Shown piece by piece: positions 1 to 7,973 of a stretch of 64,000 nt of DNA. This DNA comes from Leifsonia sp. CL147 (GTDB lineage Bacteria; Actinomycetota; Actinomycetes; Actinomycetales; Microbacteriaceae). The position numbers were made by a program, and so were the translations under genes. The notes beneath the pieces were generated by a model. It was not told the DNA's origin. It ran no database searches and saw nothing but the letters and a program-made list of their open reading frames with translations. Every line of letters begins with the position of its first letter. The first letter of the stretch is position 1. Location: NCBI RefSeq assembly GCF_900114565.1, contig NZ_FOTM01000002.1, forward strand, positions 124,001 through 188,000, written 5' to 3'.

Positions 1-434
1 TGCTTCACGCCGCCGACGAAACGGAAGTAGCTGTAGGCCGCATAACCGCCGACGACCACGAGGAGGATGGCGAGGGCCGCGGCGGTCCAGCCGACGATGC
101 GCTTCGCGCGGCGATGTTTGCGGGGAGGATCGTCCGGGCCGTTCGAGCCGCCGTCTCCTGGGCCGTCGCCGTTGCCGCCTCGCCCGCCGGACCCGGAACC
201 GCCGGACCGTACAGCGCTGCCGCCTCCCCGGCCGGACGCGTCGCCACCGAGTCCGAACGGGTCGAGCGGAGCACCGCCGCCGGCCCCTGTGGGGACTCCG
301 GATGCCGGACGCGTCGCGCGGACGGGGCGGCGAGGGTCGACAGGCGGTACGCGTCCGAAAACCTCGGTCGGGGGCAGCTGCTCATCGCCGCCGCCCGAGC
401 CGGGCTCTGGGGAGGGAAAGTTCGGGCGTCGCAC
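1..434 (-). CDS. N-terminal part of a membrane-anchored protein, possibly LCP family (partial)
   Basis: The gene runs off the left edge, so only about 144 N-terminal residues are visible. I chose the GTG at 434 because an in-frame TAA lies just upstream (444-446) and no ATG follows in frame. The first ~105 residues are Pro/Gly/Ser-rich and probably disordered. A basic patch (KHRRAKR) and one hydrophobic segment follow (about residues 112-130), and the chain then leaves the membrane with YSYFRFVGG. A cytoplasmic disordered tail, one transmembrane anchor and an outside domain match LytR-CpsA-Psr proteins, which attach glycopolymers to peptidoglycan. The catalytic LCP domain would lie outside the window, so the family is inferred; another single-pass envelope protein is possible. 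Confidence 0.5.
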   Translation of the reverse strand, partial: MRRPNFPSPEPGSGGGDEQLPPTEVFGRVPPVDPRRPVRATRPASGVPTGAGGGAPLDPFGLGGDASGRGGGSAVRSGGSGSGGRGGNGDGPGDGGSNGPDDPPRKHRRAKRIVGWTAAALAILLVVVGGYAAYSYFRFVGGVK

Positions 435-575
435 AGGGAAACGTTAGAGGGCGCGACCTTGGAACCCGCTGCTTCGGGAGGTGTTTCCCGAGGAATCGCC
501 AGCTTTTCCGCGTCGACCTCCCAGGGGCGCGGGGAGGCGGTGTTCACCGGCCTGCGAGATCGCTCAGTCGTGCGC

Positions 576-1130
576 CTAGATGCGGACGTCGCCGCTGCTG
601 GGGCCGTGGCCGCCCTTGTCGTCGCCCTCCCCATCCGAACACGGTGTCGCGCACTCCTCGTCGGCGATCGCCGAGTTCATCGTGCGGGCGATCTCCAGCA
701 ACTCCTCCTGCTGTTCCGGGGTCAGGGCGTCGAACAGGATGCGGCGGATCGTGGCGGTGTGGCGCGGCAGCGCCCGCACCACTGCCCGGCGCCCGTGGCC
801 GGTGAGGTGGATCCACATCGCACGCCGGTCTTCCGCGCACTCTTGCCGTTCGACGAGGCCGCGTGCGACCATCCGGGTGACCTGGTGCGAGACGCGACTC
901 TTCTCCCAGCCGGTACGGTCCACCAGGTCGCGCACGCGCATCCGCCGGCCGGGTGAGCGGACGAGCGCCATCAACACCTCCAGCTCGGAGATGGAGATGC
1001 CGTCGTCCCGCTGCAGCTGAAGATCGAGCGTGCGGTCGAAGCCGCGGCGCATGAGGTGGAAGGCGCTGAACAGTTCCAGCTCGTCGTCCGTCAGCTTCCG
1101 CGGGTCGGGTCTGGTGCGCGCGGTGGCCAT
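576..1130 (-). CDS. MarR family transcriptional regulator
   Basis: A protein of 184 residues with the winged-helix fold of MarR repressors: an N-terminal helix (ELELFSAFHLMRRGFD), a helix-turn-helix region (SISELEVLMALV, then WEKSRVSHQVTRMVARGLVER) and the wing with the DRRAM signature. The C-terminal helix is the usual dimerisation element; the last ~20 residues are an acidic, Gly-rich tail. The ATG at 1130 has an AGGA motif a few bases upstream; a longer reading from 1262 has no support. The gene is divergent from the flavin reductase at 1295, and a 17-base inverted repeat lies between them, so it probably represses that gene and perhaps itself. The ligand cannot be read from sequence. Confidence 0.88.
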   Translation of the reverse strand: MATARTRPDPRKLTDDELELFSAFHLMRRGFDRTLDLQLQRDDGISISELEVLMALVRSPGRRMRVRDLVDRTGWEKSRVSHQVTRMVARGLVERQECAEDRRAMWIHLTGHGRRAVVRALPRHTATIRRILFDALTPEQQEELLEIARTMNSAIADEECATPCSDGEGDDKGGHGPSSGDVRI

Positions 1131-1263
1131 ACGCCATCCTGACACGTGCCCGGGTGCCGCACGAGGATGCCCGACCGAGTGGATGCGGCCTGCCGCGTGC
1201 CGCCGCGTGCCCGGGAATGATCGGTCCGGTGACCTCGTTGCGGAAGGGTGACACGTCATCAAA

Positions 1264-1280
1264 TTGGACGCGTCGTCTAA
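1264..1280. promoter_or_regulatory. Candidate MarR operator
   Basis: An imperfect inverted repeat, TTGGAC, five bases, then GTCTAA, lies 14 bases before the flavin reductase start codon and in the divergent region controlled by the MarR gene. The arms differ by one base from perfect symmetry. Length and position suit a MarR dimer site that would block transcription of the reductase. Binding is inferred. Confidence 0.5.
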
Positions 1281-1294
1281 CGAGGAAGGCTGAT

Positions 1295-1882
1295 ATGAGC
1301 AAGATAGCGATCATCATCGGAAGCACGCGCCCGGGCCGGAACGGCGAAGCCGTGGCCCGCTGGGTCCACGAGAATGCGTCCCAGCGTTCGGACGTCGAGT
1401 ACGAGCTCGTCGACCTGAAGGATTGGGATCTCCCGCACCTCGACGAGGCCCTGCCCGCCGCCGCCGGCCAGTATGCGGGCGAGCACACCAAGGCGTGGGC
1501 GGCGAAGATCGCCGAGTTCGACGGCTTCATCTTCGTCACCCCGGAGTACAACCACGGCACGTCGGGTGCCCTCAAGAACGCGATCGATTACGTCGGCGCC
1601 GAGTGGTACAACAAGGCAGCCGGTTTCGTGAGCTATGGCGTCTTCGGGGGCGCTCGCGCGGTCGAGCACCTGCGCCTGGTGCTGTCGCAACTGCAGGTCG
1701 CCACGGTGAGCGCCCACGTGGGCCTGAGCCTCGCCCATGACTTCGAGAACTGGCAGCTGAAGCCCACCGAGCAGCAGACCGCCGCGCTCACGCCGCTGTT
1801 CGATCAGGTGGAGTCATGGTCCGCCGCCCTGAAGACCGTGCGCGAGGCCGCGGCCGAGGAGGACGAGGACGAGGCCGCCTGA
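1295..1882 (+). CDS. NADPH-dependent FMN reductase / flavodoxin-like quinone reductase
   Basis: A protein of 195 residues of the NADPH-dependent FMN reductase family. It has the flavodoxin-like phosphate loop IIGSTRPGRNG at residues 5-15 and the conserved flavin-contacting motif PEYNHGTSGALKNAIDY near residues 80-96. Family members reduce FMN, quinones, azo dyes or chromate using NAD(P)H in the cytoplasm; the substrate here is unknown. The ATG at 1295 follows a GAGGAAG ribosome binding site at 1282-1288; the longer upstream reading from 1154 crosses the operator and is rejected. The C-terminus is acidic (EEDEDEAA). Pairing with a divergent MarR suggests induction by a quinone-like or oxidative stress signal. 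Confidence 0.88.
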   Translation: MSKIAIIIGSTRPGRNGEAVARWVHENASQRSDVEYELVDLKDWDLPHLDEALPAAAGQYAGEHTKAWAAKIAEFDGFIFVTPEYNHGTSGALKNAIDYVGAEWYNKAAGFVSYGVFGGARAVEHLRLVLSQLQVATVSAHVGLSLAHDFENWQLKPTEQQTAALTPLFDQVESWSAALKTVREAAAEEDEDEAA

Positions 1883-1936
1883 CCAGGCCGCCGCCTGACT
1901 TGCCGCCGCCTGACCTGCCGCCGCCTGACCTGCCGC

Positions 1937-2713
1937 TCACGTCTGGCAGACCGGACAGAAGTAGGTGACCCGTTCTTCCGACTCCGTCCGGCCGAGGCTC
2001 GCGGATCGGATGAGCGTCCCGCAGCGCCGGCACGGCTGGCCGCCGCGGCCGTACACCCAGGTGTTGCGGCCGCGGCGGGTGTCGCCGGTCGTGACGCGGA
2101 GCCCGCGGTCGCGGTTCGCCACGATGAGACGGTGGCCGAGGTCGGCGGCCGCAGCGAGGTCCGTGTCGTGCACGGGACGCGTCGGCAGCATGCCGCGCAG
2201 GAAGCACAGCTCGTTCACGTAGACGTTCCCGAGACCGGCCAGGTTGCGCTGGTCGAGCAGGGCGACCGCGATCGGCGCATCCGGGTGCTCGGCGAGCCGC
2301 CGCACGGCCTCCGCGGCATCCCAGTCCCGGCCGAGGACGTCGGGACCGAGGTGGCCGACAGCGTCCGCCTCCCGATCCCGCTGAAGGACCTCGAGCACCC
2401 CCAACTGGAATCCGACCGCCTGCACGTAGTCCGTCCTCAGCACCGCACGGGCCTGGTACGCGGGATGTCGCCAGCGGCCGTCGGGCGGGTACACCTCCCA
2501 CGAGCCCTCCATCTTGAGGTGACTGTGGATGGTGTGCTCGCCGACGTGCATCAGGAGGTGCTTGCCGCGGCTCACCACCTCCTCCATCCGTTGACCGGAC
2601 AGGTCGACGGTCGCGAACGCGGGCACCCGGAAGTCGGTCTGGGTGAGGACCCGGCCGCCGAGGGCGCGATCGAGACGGCGGGCTGTCTGATAGACGGTGT
2701 CTCCTTCAGGCAT
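1937..2713 (-). CDS. nei2: Fpg/Nei family DNA glycosylase, Nei2-like
   Basis: This 258-residue protein begins MPEGDTVYQ. After Met removal the Pro becomes the catalytic N-terminal amine and the following Glu the second catalytic residue; MPEGDT instead of MPEGP points to the endonuclease VIII (Nei) branch, which removes oxidised pyrimidines and cuts the abasic site. The central helix-two-turn-helix region includes LAGLGNVYVNE, and the C-terminus carries a zinc finger with CxxC (CRRC) and CxxC (CPVC) about 20 residues apart. The ATG at 2713 has a GGAGG six bases upstream. It lies 63 bases after lhr on the same strand; lhr and nei are also neighbours in mycobacteria, so both likely act in one repair operon. 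Confidence 0.92.
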   Translation of the reverse strand: MPEGDTVYQTARRLDRALGGRVLTQTDFRVPAFATVDLSGQRMEEVVSRGKHLLMHVGEHTIHSHLKMEGSWEVYPPDGRWRHPAYQARAVLRTDYVQAVGFQLGVLEVLQRDREADAVGHLGPDVLGRDWDAAEAVRRLAEHPDAPIAVALLDQRNLAGLGNVYVNELCFLRGMLPTRPVHDTDLAAAADLGHRLIVANRDRGLRVTTGDTRRGRNTWVYGRGGQPCRRCGTLIRSASLGRTESEERVTYFCPVCQT

Positions 2714-2776
2714 GGCGACCTCCGGCCGGGAGGCTGCTCGCCGGCCCACTCGCCAGTCTCCGGGCCCACGCCCCCT

Positions 2777-5700
2777 TCATCCGCGCAGGCGCAATCCGCG
2801 AGGGGTGGCGAGGAAGCCGGCTTCGGAGAGCGCCTCACCCAGGGCTGACCCGAGCACGAACCCGCCGTTCACCGTCTCCACGGCGAGCTTGTCGACGCGC
2901 CGCGAGGTGACCAGCCCTGCGAGCGCACGAGCCGCCGCCGCAAGCGCCCGCGTCGCATCCTCCGTCGGTCCGGGAGGCTCGGCCGCATCCACGAAGCAGA
3001 GGAGGCTCTTTCCGCCGCGCTCGACATAGAGGGTGAGCTCGCCATCCACGAGCACCACCAGCGCGCCCGCCTTGCGGCCCGGCCGGTGACCCGTTCCGCT
3101 TTCGGCGGGAACCGTCGGCCAGGGGAGGGCGGCACCGTAGGGATTCGCCGGGTCCGTCGCCGCGAGGGCGATCGCCTCGTAGGGTCGCTGCTGGGTGTGG
3201 TCGCGCGAGTACGAGCGCAGACGGTCGACGGTCGCCCCGCTGGCGAACTGGGCCCCGCCGAGCGTCTCGACGAAGTACCCGCGGCGTGCCCGCCCGGTCT
3301 CCTCGAAACCGCTGAGCACCTTGTAGGCCAGTGCGAAGCCGCCCGGCGTTCCCTCGTTCATGACGGATCCCCGGGTGACGACGCCGTACCGGTCGAGCAG
3401 CGTCTCGGCCTGACCGTGCGCCCGGACCGTCGAGTCCAGGTCGCGCTCCGGAAGCAGCGACCAGCGTCCGGCGGCCGTCGGTGGTCCCATCCGTGTGACC
3501 ATGGCCGACCGGGTCGGGACGCGGCCCCGGTACATCCGCGCGCGCGTCGGCTGGCGCGGACGCTTGTGCGCGCCCGAACCGCCTCCCGTGAGGGTGCGAA
3601 GCGGTGCAAGGGTGTCGTTCGTGATGCGCCCGGCCCACACCAGATCCCAGAGGGCCGTCACGACTTCCGAATCCTCGATCGCCGCGCCGCGCTCGGTGCC
3701 GAGGGCGTCCGACAGCTGGCGGAAGAAATAGCCTCCGCCGCGTCCCAGCGCTTCCAGGATGCCCCGCTGGAGCTCGTCCGGCTCGTGGTCCGACGGCGGC
3801 GCGAGGGTGAGCGGCGCGGAGTCCGCCAGATGCAGGCTGATCCAGCCGTCATCGCCGGGGAGGCTGCCGTCCCCGGACCAGATCACCTCACCGGTCGCGG
3901 TCAGCTCGTCGAGCATGGCCGGACTGTAGTCGGCGACCCGGCTCGGGAGGACGAGCGACTCCCACGCCGACGCCGGGATGCGCGCGCCGGCCAGCTGCTC
4001 GACGACGGACGCCACCGCATCCACTCCGCGCAGCGTCGAGCCGATGTGCTGCCACTCCGGGAGGAACCGGCCGAACGTGGCGGTATCGACGGGCTCCACC
4101 TCGTGGCGCAGCGCGGCGAGCGACATGCGGCGGAGCCGGCGCAGCACCTCCGCGTCGCTCCACTCGCTGCCGTGCGCGTGCGGGCGGAACTCGCCCTCGA
4201 CCACCCGCCCGTCGCGCGCCAGCCGACGGAGGGCATCGTGGACGATCGCCGGTCCGAGGGCGAGGCGAGCAGCGAGTTCGGCGGTCTCGAACGGGCCGTG
4301 CGTTCGCGCGTACCGGCTGACCAGGTCGCCGAGCGGGTCCTCGACGGGTTCGATGAACGCCGTCGGAACGCCGATGGGGAGCGGGACCCCGAGCGCATCC
4401 CGGAGCCGGCTGGCGTCCTCGATCGCCGCGAACCGCTCGGCGCCGCCGATCGTCACGGACAGGGCGCGGTGCGTGTCGACGAGGGTGGCGAGGTGCGCGG
4501 CCGCGGTCGCGGGGTCTGCATGCGGCGGAGCGGCTTCCTCGGCTTCCGGATCCGCCGCACCGCCCTCGACAGGCGGCGCGACGCCCTCCAGTCGCTCCGC
4601 GACCTCATCCACCGACAGCGGGCCGACCAGGCGGAGCAGATCCGCCACGCCCTCCACGCCCCGCACGCGCCGCTCGGGCGCGAGCCGCTGCAGCTGCAGC
4701 TCGACCCGCTCGATGACCGACGGATCGAGCAGCTCTCTGAGCTCCGCGCGCCCGAGCAGCTCGGCGAGCAGACCGGTATCGAGCGAGAGGGCTGCCGCGC
4801 GTCGCTCGGCCAGCGGGCTGTCGCCCTCGTACATGAACGCAGCGACATATCCGAAGAGCAGTGACCTCGCGAACGGGGATGCGGTCTCCGTCACCGCCTC
4901 CACCAGACGGATGGTGCGCTGCTCGATCTGCGTGGCGATGTCCGTCAACGCGGTGAGGTCGTAGACGTCCTGAAGCACCTCGCGGATGGTCTCGAGGATG
5001 ATCGGGAAGCTCGGATACTTGCGTGCGACATCCAGAAGCTGCGCCGCCTTCTGACGCTGCTGCCAGAGCGGCGACCGTTTGCCCGGGTTGTACTTCGGAA
5101 GCAGCAGCGCACGAGCCGCGGACTCGCGGAAGCGCGAGGCGAACAAGGCCGAGCCGCCGACCTCTGCCGTCACCAGCTCGTCGAGCTCCTGCGGCTCGAA
5201 GACGAACAGCTCACCGCCGGGTGGCTGCGCCTCCGTGTCGGGGATGCGCACCACGATCCCGTCGTCGGCCGCCATGGCGCCCGCGTCGATCCCGTACCGC
5301 TCCCGCACGCGAGCCTGAACGGCGAGCGCCCAGGGCGAGTGGACTTGCATGCCGAACGGGGAATGAAGCACGACGCGCCAGTCTCCGAGCTCGTCCCGGA
5401 ACCGCTCCACGACGAGAGTGCGATCGGTCGGGATGTGGCCGGTCGCCTCCTTCTGCTCGCGGAGGAACGCGAGGAGGTTGGCCGTCGCCCACGCGTCGAG
5501 GCCGGCCTCGACGCAGCGCAGTTCGGCATCCCCCGGGGAGGCGCTGCTGAGTTCGCGCACGAATGCGCCCACTGCTCGTCCCAGCTCCGCAGGCCGGCCG
5601 ATGCCGTCCCCCTTCCAGAACGGCAGTCGCCCGGGTTCCCCGAAAGCCGGGGTCACGAGGACCCGGTCATGCGTGATCTCCTGGATGCGCCAGCTGGTGG

Positions 5701-7456
5701 AGCCGAGCGCGAAGACGTCGCCGACGCGCGACTCGTAGACCATCTCCTCGTCGAGCTCGCCCACCCGGCTCGCCTTCTCGCCGACCATGTAGACGCCGAA
5801 CAGTCCGCGGTCCGGGATGGTGCCACCGCTCGTCACGGCCAGGCGCTGTGCTCCCGGGCGGCCGGTGATCACGCCGGTGTCGCGGTCCCAGACGATGCGC
5901 GGCCGCAGCTCGGCGAACTCATCCGAGGGGTATCTCCCGGCGAGGAGGTCGAGGGTCGCGTCGTAGGCGCTCCGCGGCAGCGTCGAGAAGGGTGCGCTCC
6001 GGCGGACCGTGTCGAACCAGTGGTCGGCATCGATCGGCTCGAGTGCGGCCGCGGCGACGGTCTGCTGCGCGAGGATGTCGAGCGGGTTCGCGGGCACCTT
6101 CAGCGACTCGATCAGTCCGGATGTCATTCGCTCGGTGGCCACGGCCGAGTGGATGAGATCGGCCCGGTGCTTGGGGAAGACCACTCCCCGGGAGATCTCT
6201 CCCACCTGGTGTCCCGCGCGGCCCACGCGCTGCAACCCGCTGGCCACTGAGGGCGGCGCCTCCACCTGGATCACGAGATCGACCGCACCCATGTCGATGC
6301 CGAGTTCCAGGCTGGAGGTCGCGACCACGCAGCGCAGTCTCCCGGACTTGAGGTCGTCCTCGATGAGGGCCCGTTGCTCCTTGCTCACCGAGCCGTGATG
6401 CGCTCGGGCGAGCACCAGTGTCTCCGCATCCGCGACCGCCTGCGATCCGCGGGTCTGGCCCGACCCTCCCATCAGTTCTGCGGGGGCGCGCGTCGGAGAG
6501 GCAGGATCGACCGTGCCGCCCAGCACGCGCTCCTCGTAGATCTCGTTGAGCCGTGCCGTCAGCCGCTCCGCCAGCCGTCGCGAGTTCGCGAACACGATGG
6601 TCGAGCGGTTCTCGAGCACCCGCTCGACGATCGCCTCCTCGACGTGCGGCCAGATCGATCCCGCCTGGGGCGGTGAACCGTCGCCGGGGTTCTCGCTCGC
6701 GAACGTCGAGGTGCCGAGCTCGCTCATGTCCTCGACGGGCACCACGACACGCAGATCGAAGCGCTTGCCGGCCGGCGGTGCGACCACCTCCACCGTCGCC
6801 TGGCCGGCCAGGAACCGGGCCACCTCTTCTGGCGGGCGGACGGTTGCCGACAGACCGATCCGTTGCGCAGGACGTTCGAGCAGCTCGTCGAGGCGCTCGA
6901 GGGAGAGCGCGAGGTGGGCACCCCGCTTGGTGGAGGCGACGGCGTGCACTTCATCCACGATGACCGTCTCGACCGAGGTCAACGTCTCGCGCGCCTGCGA
7001 GGTTAGCATCAGGAACAAGGACTCGGGCGTGGTGATGAGGATGTCCGGCGGTGACGTCAGTAAGGCCCGGCGATCGGATGCGGGGGTGTCGCCCGAGCGG
7101 ACGCCGACGCTCACCTGGGGCGGCTCGGCTCCCAGTCGCTTCGCCGTCTGGGTGACGCCGACCAGAGGAGCCCGCAGGTTGCGCTCGACGTCGACCCCGA
7201 GCGCCTTGAGCGGGGAGATGTAGAGGACGCGCGTACCCCGCTTGGCATCGGCCGGCCGCGGCTCACTGGCCAGCCGGTCGATCGCCCACAGGAAGGACGC
7301 GAGGGTCTTGCCCGAGCCCGTCGGCGCGATGACCAGCGCGTGCTTTCCGTGCGAGATCGCCTCCCAGGCGCCCACCTGCGCGGCCGTCGGCGCCGCGAAG
7401 GCCCCGCGGAACCACTCCCGGGTCGCGGGGGAGAAACGATCGAGAACGTCTGCCAT
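2777..7456 (-). CDS. lhr: Lhr-type ATP-dependent helicase
   Basis: A very large helicase of 1559 residues, the size expected for bacterial Lhr. Walker A (APTGSGKT) is near residue 45, the DEVH box (VIVDEVHAVA) near 165, the SAT motif (LSATVRPP) and the second RecA domain with ATSSLELGIDMG and QRVGRAGHQ follow. The remaining ~900 residues are the Lhr C-terminal winged-helix and beta-barrel module. Lhr translocates 3' to 5' on single-stranded DNA and unwinds RNA:DNA hybrids in DNA repair. The start is ATG 7456, preceded by an AGGATGGGGG stretch; a longer in-frame reading to 7672 would add 72 implausible residues. The nei2 gene follows 63 bases downstream. Confidence 0.95.
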   Translation of the reverse strand: MADVLDRFSPATREWFRGAFAAPTAAQVGAWEAISHGKHALVIAPTGSGKTLASFLWAIDRLASEPRPADAKRGTRVLYISPLKALGVDVERNLRAPLVGVTQTAKRLGAEPPQVSVGVRSGDTPASDRRALLTSPPDILITTPESLFLMLTSQARETLTSVETVIVDEVHAVASTKRGAHLALSLERLDELLERPAQRIGLSATVRPPEEVARFLAGQATVEVVAPPAGKRFDLRVVVPVEDMSELGTSTFASENPGDGSPPQAGSIWPHVEEAIVERVLENRSTIVFANSRRLAERLTARLNEIYEERVLGGTVDPASPTRAPAELMGGSGQTRGSQAVADAETLVLARAHHGSVSKEQRALIEDDLKSGRLRCVVATSSLELGIDMGAVDLVIQVEAPPSVASGLQRVGRAGHQVGEISRGVVFPKHRADLIHSAVATERMTSGLIESLKVPANPLDILAQQTVAAAALEPIDADHWFDTVRRSAPFSTLPRSAYDATLDLLAGRYPSDEFAELRPRIVWDRDTGVITGRPGAQRLAVTSGGTIPDRGLFGVYMVGEKASRVGELDEEMVYESRVGDVFALGSTSWRIQEITHDRVLVTPAFGEPGRLPFWKGDGIGRPAELGRAVGAFVRELSSASPGDAELRCVEAGLDAWATANLLAFLREQKEATGHIPTDRTLVVERFRDELGDWRVVLHSPFGMQVHSPWALAVQARVRERYGIDAGAMAADDGIVVRIPDTEAQPPGGELFVFEPQELDELVTAEVGGSALFASRFRESAARALLLPKYNPGKRSPLWQQRQKAAQLLDVARKYPSFPIILETIREVLQDVYDLTALTDIATQIEQRTIRLVEAVTETASPFARSLLFGYVAAFMYEGDSPLAERRAAALSLDTGLLAELLGRAELRELLDPSVIERVELQLQRLAPERRVRGVEGVADLLRLVGPLSVDEVAERLEGVAPPVEGGAADPEAEEAAPPHADPATAAAHLATLVDTHRALSVTIGGAERFAAIEDASRLRDALGVPLPIGVPTAFIEPVEDPLGDLVSRYARTHGPFETAELAARLALGPAIVHDALRRLARDGRVVEGEFRPHAHGSEWSDAEVLRRLRRMSLAALRHEVEPVDTATFGRFLPEWQHIGSTLRGVDAVASVVEQLAGARIPASAWESLVLPSRVADYSPAMLDELTATGEVIWSGDGSLPGDDGWISLHLADSAPLTLAPPSDHEPDELQRGILEALGRGGGYFFRQLSDALGTERGAAIEDSEVVTALWDLVWAGRITNDTLAPLRTLTGGGSGAHKRPRQPTRARMYRGRVPTRSAMVTRMGPPTAAGRWSLLPERDLDSTVRAHGQAETLLDRYGVVTRGSVMNEGTPGGFALAYKVLSGFEETGRARRGYFVETLGGAQFASGATVDRLRSYSRDHTQQRPYEAIALAATDPANPYGAALPWPTVPAESGTGHRPGRKAGALVVLVDGELTLYVERGGKSLLCFVDAAEPPGPTEDATRALAAAARALAGLVTSRRVDKLAVETVNGGFVLGSALGEALSEAGFLATPRGLRLRG

Positions 7457-7513
7457 GCCCCCATCCTGCACCCGGCCACCGACAGGAGGATTGTCGTGCT
7501 TCTTTCGAGTCCG

Positions 7514-7528
7514 AGTCAGCGACTGACT
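7514..7528. promoter_or_regulatory. Inverted repeat between lhr and the EspC-like gene
   Basis: A perfect repeat AGTCAG, CGA, CTGACT lies in the 229-base divergent region between lhr and the gene at 7686. Its shape, six-base arms and a three-base gap, is typical of a dimeric repressor site. No regulator is encoded next to it and I see no clear promoter, so its role is unknown. The rest of the region is otherwise unremarkable. Confidence 0.3.
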
Positions 7529-7685
7529 GGCTTCGTGCTCGGTGGAAGCGGTTGCCGAGTGCAATCCGGGCGGACTCCATGGCATGGGGACGAGTTGGAT
7601 ATGGCCGTGAATGCATTGTTGAGCATGTAGTGTCTGCCGTCTGTGTGATGATATGTCTACGTGCAGATGCAAGACGGAGGATGGT

Positions 7686-7973
7686 ATGGCGAGGTCGGTC
7701 GAGGTCGATGTGGAGCGGTTGCGGACCGCTGCGGCGTCGTTGTCGAAGAGTGGTGGGGCTCCTGGGCTGGAGGTGATCCAGGTCGGTGATCTCGGCTCGC
7801 CGCGGTCGGATGCGATGTATGAGCGTTTCCGCGACTACTGGTCCCCGGGCTGGCGGGCGTTCGCGGACAGCACCGAGGCGTTGGGCACGGTGCTCACGGC
7901 GGCGGCCGACGCATACACCCGACGTGACGTTGAGGACGCGAAAGGCTTCTCGGGGGTTCCTCGTGCGTTCTAG
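7686..7973 (+). CDS. Small helical EspC/WXG100-like protein
   Basis: A 95-residue protein, mostly helical, beginning with VDVERLRTAAASLSKSG. The size, lack of signal peptide or membrane segment and position before a large hydrolase resemble EspC-like and WXG100-like proteins, which dimerise as helical hairpins and often leave the cell through type VII secretion. It contains a YWSPGWRAF segment that could serve as the hairpin turn. The ATG at 7686 follows a GGAGG ribosome binding site (7676-7680); an upstream ATG at 7653 is less likely. The stop overlaps the next gene by 11 bases, so the two are probably translated together. No secretion ATPase is encoded in this window. Confidence 0.55.
   Translation: MARSVEVDVERLRTAAASLSKSGGAPGLEVIQVGDLGSPRSDAMYERFRDYWSPGWRAFADSTEALGTVLTAAADAYTRRDVEDAKGFSGVPRAF

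Noticed and set aside
3086-4864. A 592-residue plus-strand frame inside lhr
   Set aside because: Opposite-strand shadow of the helicase; Arg-rich, no domain.
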